Source of the DNA: Clostridiales bacterium
GTDB taxonomy: Bacteria; Bacillota; Clostridia; Oscillospirales; Oscillospiraceae
DNA: 64,000 bases
Assembly: GCA_022786965.1 (NCBI GenBank)
Contig: JALFXH010000107.1
Span: 1-64,000 of the forward strand
Direction of reading: 5' to 3'
The notes under the pieces: model-generated
What the model saw: only the letters and a program-made list of their open reading frames with translations
What the model was told of the DNA's origin: nothing
Database searches by the model: none
In this document: positions 60,380 through 64,000 of the stretch, in pieces
Position numbering within the stretch: position 1 is the first letter of the stretch
How the letters are laid out: each line of letters opens with the position of its first letter
Translations under genes and position numbers: made by a program

Positions 60380-61432
<1,053 letters not shown>

Positions 61433-61449
61433 GTTACCAACGGTGTCAT

Positions 61450-61488
61450 TGGGAGCCGGTGCACACCGGTTCCCAATGATTTTTTGCA
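61450..61488 (+). terminator. Terminator after ilvC
   Basis: ATTGGGAGCCGGTG / CACCGGTTCCCAAT arms with almost no loop (CA between), followed by GATTTTTTG. Confidence 0.85.
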
Positions 61489-61493
61489 CATTC

Positions 61494-61628
61494 GTAGGGC
61501 GGGGTCATGACCCCGCCGACCCACCTGATCATTCACACAGGCAGCAGAAATGCGTTATGCCCGGATCGGCATTCAACCGGCATCCCGATTGACGAACTGC
61601 GTCGGCGGGGTCATGACCCCGCCCTACG
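61494..61628. repeat. Intergenic repeat family C, copy 4
   Basis: GTAGGGCGGGGTCATGACCC and the mirrored GGGTCATGACCCCGCCCTAC end, enclosing a variable middle. Between the ilvC terminator and ilvD. No ilvD promoter is obvious (a TATAAT near 61640 has no -35). Confidence 0.88.
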
Positions 61629-61663
61629 ATAATTTTAATTATAATGGAAAGCAGGAAAAAACT

Positions 61664-63325
61664 ATGATGATGAAAGACAAGGTCGTGAACGGCCCCCAGA
61701 ACGCCACCCACCGCAGCCTGTATCACGCCCTGGGCCTGACGGAAGAAGAACAACAGCGCCCCCTGATCGCCGTGGTCAGCTCTTATAATGAGATTGTCCC
61801 CGGCCATATGAATCTGGATAAAATCGTGGACGCGGTGAAGCTGGGCGTTGCCATGGCTGGCGGCACCCCCATCGTGTTCCCCGCCATTGCCGTCTGCGAC
61901 GGCATCGCCATGGGCCACGAGGGCATGAAATACTCTCTGGTCACCCGTGACCTGATTGCCGACTCCACCGAGGCCATGCTGAAAGCCCACGGCTTTGACG
62001 GCGTGGTCATGGTGCCCAACTGCGACAAGAACGTGCCGGGCCTGCTGATGGCAGCGGCCCGGGTGAATATCCCCGCTATTTTCGTCAGCGGCGGCCCCAT
62101 GCTGGCTGGCCGGGTAGACGGCAAGAAAACCAGCCTTTCCAGTATGTTCGAGGCTGTGGGCGCTTACACCGCCGGCAAAATTGATGAAGCCCGGCTTACC
62201 TACTGCGAAAAGAACACCTGCCCCACCTGCGGTTCCTGCTCCGGCATGTACACCGCCAACTCCATGAACTGCCTGACGGAGGTTCTGGGCATGGGCCTGA
62301 AGGGCAACGGCACCATCCCCGCCGTGTACTCCGCGAGAATCGAGCTTGCCAAGCACGCCGGTATGCAGATCATGGAGCTGGTGCGCAAAAACATCCGTCC
62401 CCGGGACATCATGACCGCCGCCGCCATCCGCAACGCCCTGACTGCCGACATGGCTCTGGGCTGCTCCACTAACTCCATGCTCCACCTGCCCGCCATCGCC
62501 AACGAGTGCGGCGTGGACTTCAACCTGGACATGGCCAACGAAATCAGCGCCGTGACCCCGAACCTGTGCCATCTGGCCCCCGCCGGCCCCACCTACATGG
62601 AGGACCTGAACGCCGCCGGCGGCGTATACGCCGTTTTGAAGGAACTGACCAAAAAGAACCTGCTGGACACCTCGGTCATGACCGTCACCGGCAAGACCCT
62701 GGGCGAGAACATCGCGGACGCCGTGAATATCGACACCTCCGTCATCCGCACCGTGGAGAATCCCTACTCCCCCACCGGCGGCATTGCCGTGCTCCGGGGC
62801 AATCTGGCCCCCGAGGGCAGCGTAGTCAAGCGCAGCGCGGTGCTGCCCGAGATGCAGGTTCACGAAGGCCCCGCCCGGGTCTTTGAATCCGAGGAAGAGG
62901 CCCAGGCCGCCATCAATGCCGGAAAAATCAAGCCCGGTGACGTGGTGGTCATCCGCTACGAAGGCCCCAAAGGCGGCCCCGGTATGCGGGAAATGCTGAA
63001 CCCCACCTCCGCCATCATGGGCATGGGGCTGGGCAATTCCGTGGCTCTCATCACCGACGGCCGGTTCTCCGGCGCCACCCGGGGCGCCTGCATCGGCCAC
63101 GTCTCCCCGGAAGCGGCCTCCGGCGGCCCCATCGGCATCGTCCGGGAGGGGGATATCATCTCCATCGATATTCCCAACAATAAGCTGGAGCTGAAAATCT
63201 CCGACGAGGAACTGGCAGAACGTCTTGCAAGCTTTACTCCCAAGAAGAAGGAACTGTCCGGCTACCTGAAGCGCTACGCCGCGCTGGTTTCCAGCGGCGC
63301 GAAGGGTGCGATTCTGAACGTATGA
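61664..63325 (+). CDS. ilvD: dihydroxy-acid dehydratase
   Basis: 553 residues. The first of three consecutive ATGs (61664) has AGG 8 bases upstream. Iron-sulfur cysteines appear in [10 protein letters not shown] (about 120) and [19 protein letters not shown] (about 190). [21 protein letters not shown] is characteristic. It dehydrates dihydroxy-acids to the branched 2-oxo acids. Its start ATG and stop overlap with the next gene (ATGA). Confidence 0.95.
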   Translation: MMMKDKVVNGPQNATHRSLYHALGLTEEEQQRPLIAVVSSYNEIVPGHMNLDKIVDAVKLGVAMAGGTPIVFPAIAVCDGIAMGHEGMKYSLVTRDLIADSTEAMLKAHGFDGVVMVPNCDKNVPGLLMAAARVNIPAIFVSGGPMLAGRVDGKKTSLSSMFEAVGAYTAGKIDEARLTYCEKNTCPTCGSCSGMYTANSMNCLTEVLGMGLKGNGTIPAVYSARIELAKHAGMQIMELVRKNIRPRDIMTAAAIRNALTADMALGCSTNSMLHLPAIANECGVDFNLDMANEISAVTPNLCHLAPAGPTYMEDLNAAGGVYAVLKELTKKNLLDTSVMTVTGKTLGENIADAVNIDTSVIRTVENPYSPTGGIAVLRGNLAPEGSVVKRSAVLPEMQVHEGPARVFESEEEAQAAINAGKIKPGDVVVIRYEGPKGGPGMREMLNPTSAIMGMGLGNSVALITDGRFSGATRGACIGHVSPEAASGGPIGIVREGDIISIDIPNNKLELKISDEELAERLASFTPKKKELSGYLKRYAALVSSGAKGAILNV

Positions 63326-64000
63326 AGCTGAAAGAATTACAGATTCGTCTCAATTCGTTGGCCATTTTCCGGGCGCTGCTCCGTGATCCGGTGGTGTCCG
63401 CGCTGGTGGACTACTTAAGCAGCCGGGAAAGCGCCACCGCCGAAGCCGTCTCCAAATACGCCGCCTTTGTGTCCAGCCTGTACGGCACGGAAAAACGGAC
63501 GCTGGCGGGCTACATCCAGCACATCGTCAACAACGACGAGAATGCCTACATCCGCATGATCGGTCAGGGAAAACAGCCCTGGCCCGAGATGGAATCGCAG
63601 GTGGAGCGGGAGCTGGAAATTTTGCAGGCTGTCGCCGACCTGACCCCGGAAGCCCTCCGGGAAGGTTTGGATTGGCCCGGATATCTGCCCGTTTTCGCCA
63701 ACAAGCAGCTGAATATCGTTGACAGCTATCACGAGCGCTGCGCCAATATTCACCGCTTTGGCTACGGAATCTACGCCAAGCACATCATGTTCTACATCGG
63801 CGAAGGAAACCGCATTGTCCCTGTCATCAACCCGGACCAGACCCGGCTGTCCTCCCTCATCGACTACAAGCGGGAGCAGCAGATCATCCTGGACAACACC
63901 GTGGCTCTTCTCGAGGGCAAACCCGCCGCCAATATTCTCCTCACCGGCGACGCGGGCACCGGCAAGTCCTCCACGGTCAAGGCGGTGGTCAACGAGCTCC
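63322..64000 (+). CDS. DUF815-type AAA ATPase, N-terminal part (runs off window)
   Basis: ATG at 63322 overlaps the ilvD stop by 4 bases. 226 codons are visible ([20 protein letters not shown] ...), all open. An all-helical N-terminal domain leads to [16 protein letters not shown] and the Walker A motif [20 protein letters not shown] near residues 206-226. This arrangement (N-terminal helical domain, then GDxGTGKSS) fits the DUF815 family of AAA-type ATPases, whose role is unknown. No metabolic link to ilvD is expected. Confidence 0.82.
   Translation, partial: MKLKELQIRLNSLAIFRALLRDPVVSALVDYLSSRESATAEAVSKYAAFVSSLYGTEKRTLAGYIQHIVNNDENAYIRMIGQGKQPWPEMESQVERELEILQAVADLTPEALREGLDWPGYLPVFANKQLNIVDSYHERCANIHRFGYGIYAKHIMFYIGEGNRIVPVINPDQTRLSSLIDYKREQQIILDNTVALLEGKPAANILLTGDAGTGKSSTVKAVVNEL

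Noticed and set aside
61529..63100. 523-codon minus-strand ORF opposite ilvD
   Set aside because: Antisense shadow of a GC-rich gene; the residues are dominated by Gly, Ala, Val and His and match no family. The sense strand encodes a clear IlvD.

Overview
This 64 kb window looks like the chromosome of a spore-forming gut Clostridium relative (Bacillota, Clostridia; my guess is Oscillospiraceae/Ruminococcaceae). The grounds are the GC-rich, C/G-ending codon use in most genes, a T-box leader, sigma-A type promoters with 16-17 base spacers, a SpoIIQ-like M23 peptidase, a TrpR-family YerC regulator, and many copies of short palindromic intergenic repeat families. The taxonomic placement is inference. 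No rRNA, tRNA or CRISPR array was seen.

Layout. (1) 1-472: the end of a phage tail-type gene string on the + strand, including a CD1375-family micro-ORF. (2) 714-13391: a minus-strand surface polysaccharide/glycan operon driven from a consensus promoter at about 13.5 kb. It runs from a PglF/CapD-type dehydratase through a DegT aminotransferase, a PglC-like phosphoglycosyl transferase, a GNAT and an ATP-grasp enzyme to two GT4 glycosyltransferases, a TupA-like ATP-grasp protein, a Wzy/EpsG-type polymerase and a Wzx flippase. The promoter-distal half looks clearly more AT-rich than the proximal half. (3) 13.5-20 kb: accessory region with small ORFs, a large serine recombinase, a leucine-rich-repeat lipoprotein, a phosphoribosyltransferase and a previously unannotated 26-aa Hol_Tox-like type I toxin with a convergent antisense promoter. 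(4) 20-23.2 kb: an EF-G paralogue and a SpoIIQ-like protein. (5) 23.4-30.2 kb: a compact phage head-gene module (terminase small and large subunits, portal, protease, major capsid, connectors, one tail-type protein) with every ORF open but no integrase, tape measure, lysis or regulator gene. Host intergenic repeats sit at three of its gene junctions and at its 3' edge.

(6) 30.4-36.9 kb: an HPt fragment, then galE and a nahK-like kinase on the minus strand, divergent from a CUT1 sugar ABC transporter (binding protein and two permeases, no ATPase). Together these suggest uptake and processing of a hexosamine- or galactose-containing glycan. (7) 37-42.3 kb: an FMN-dependent alpha-hydroxy-acid oxidising protein, a CstA-type transporter with a small partner gene, and a MATE exporter. 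(8) 42.4-50.1 kb: a complete histidine operon (yerC-hisZGDCBHAF-hisIE) preceded by a promoter that contains a palindrome, a candidate operator for the TrpR-like YerC. (9) 50.1-63.3 kb: branched-chain amino acid synthesis, with ilvE, then a T-box-controlled ilvA followed by leuA-leuC-leuD-leuB-ilvB-ilvN-ilvC-ilvD. (10) 63322 to the end: the start of a DUF815-type AAA ATPase.

The most interesting signals are the stripped-down capsid module carrying host repeats, the new toxin/antitoxin RNA pair, the candidate His operator, and the unusually dense and diverse set of palindromic repeats (about seven families), which sit almost only at gene boundaries.
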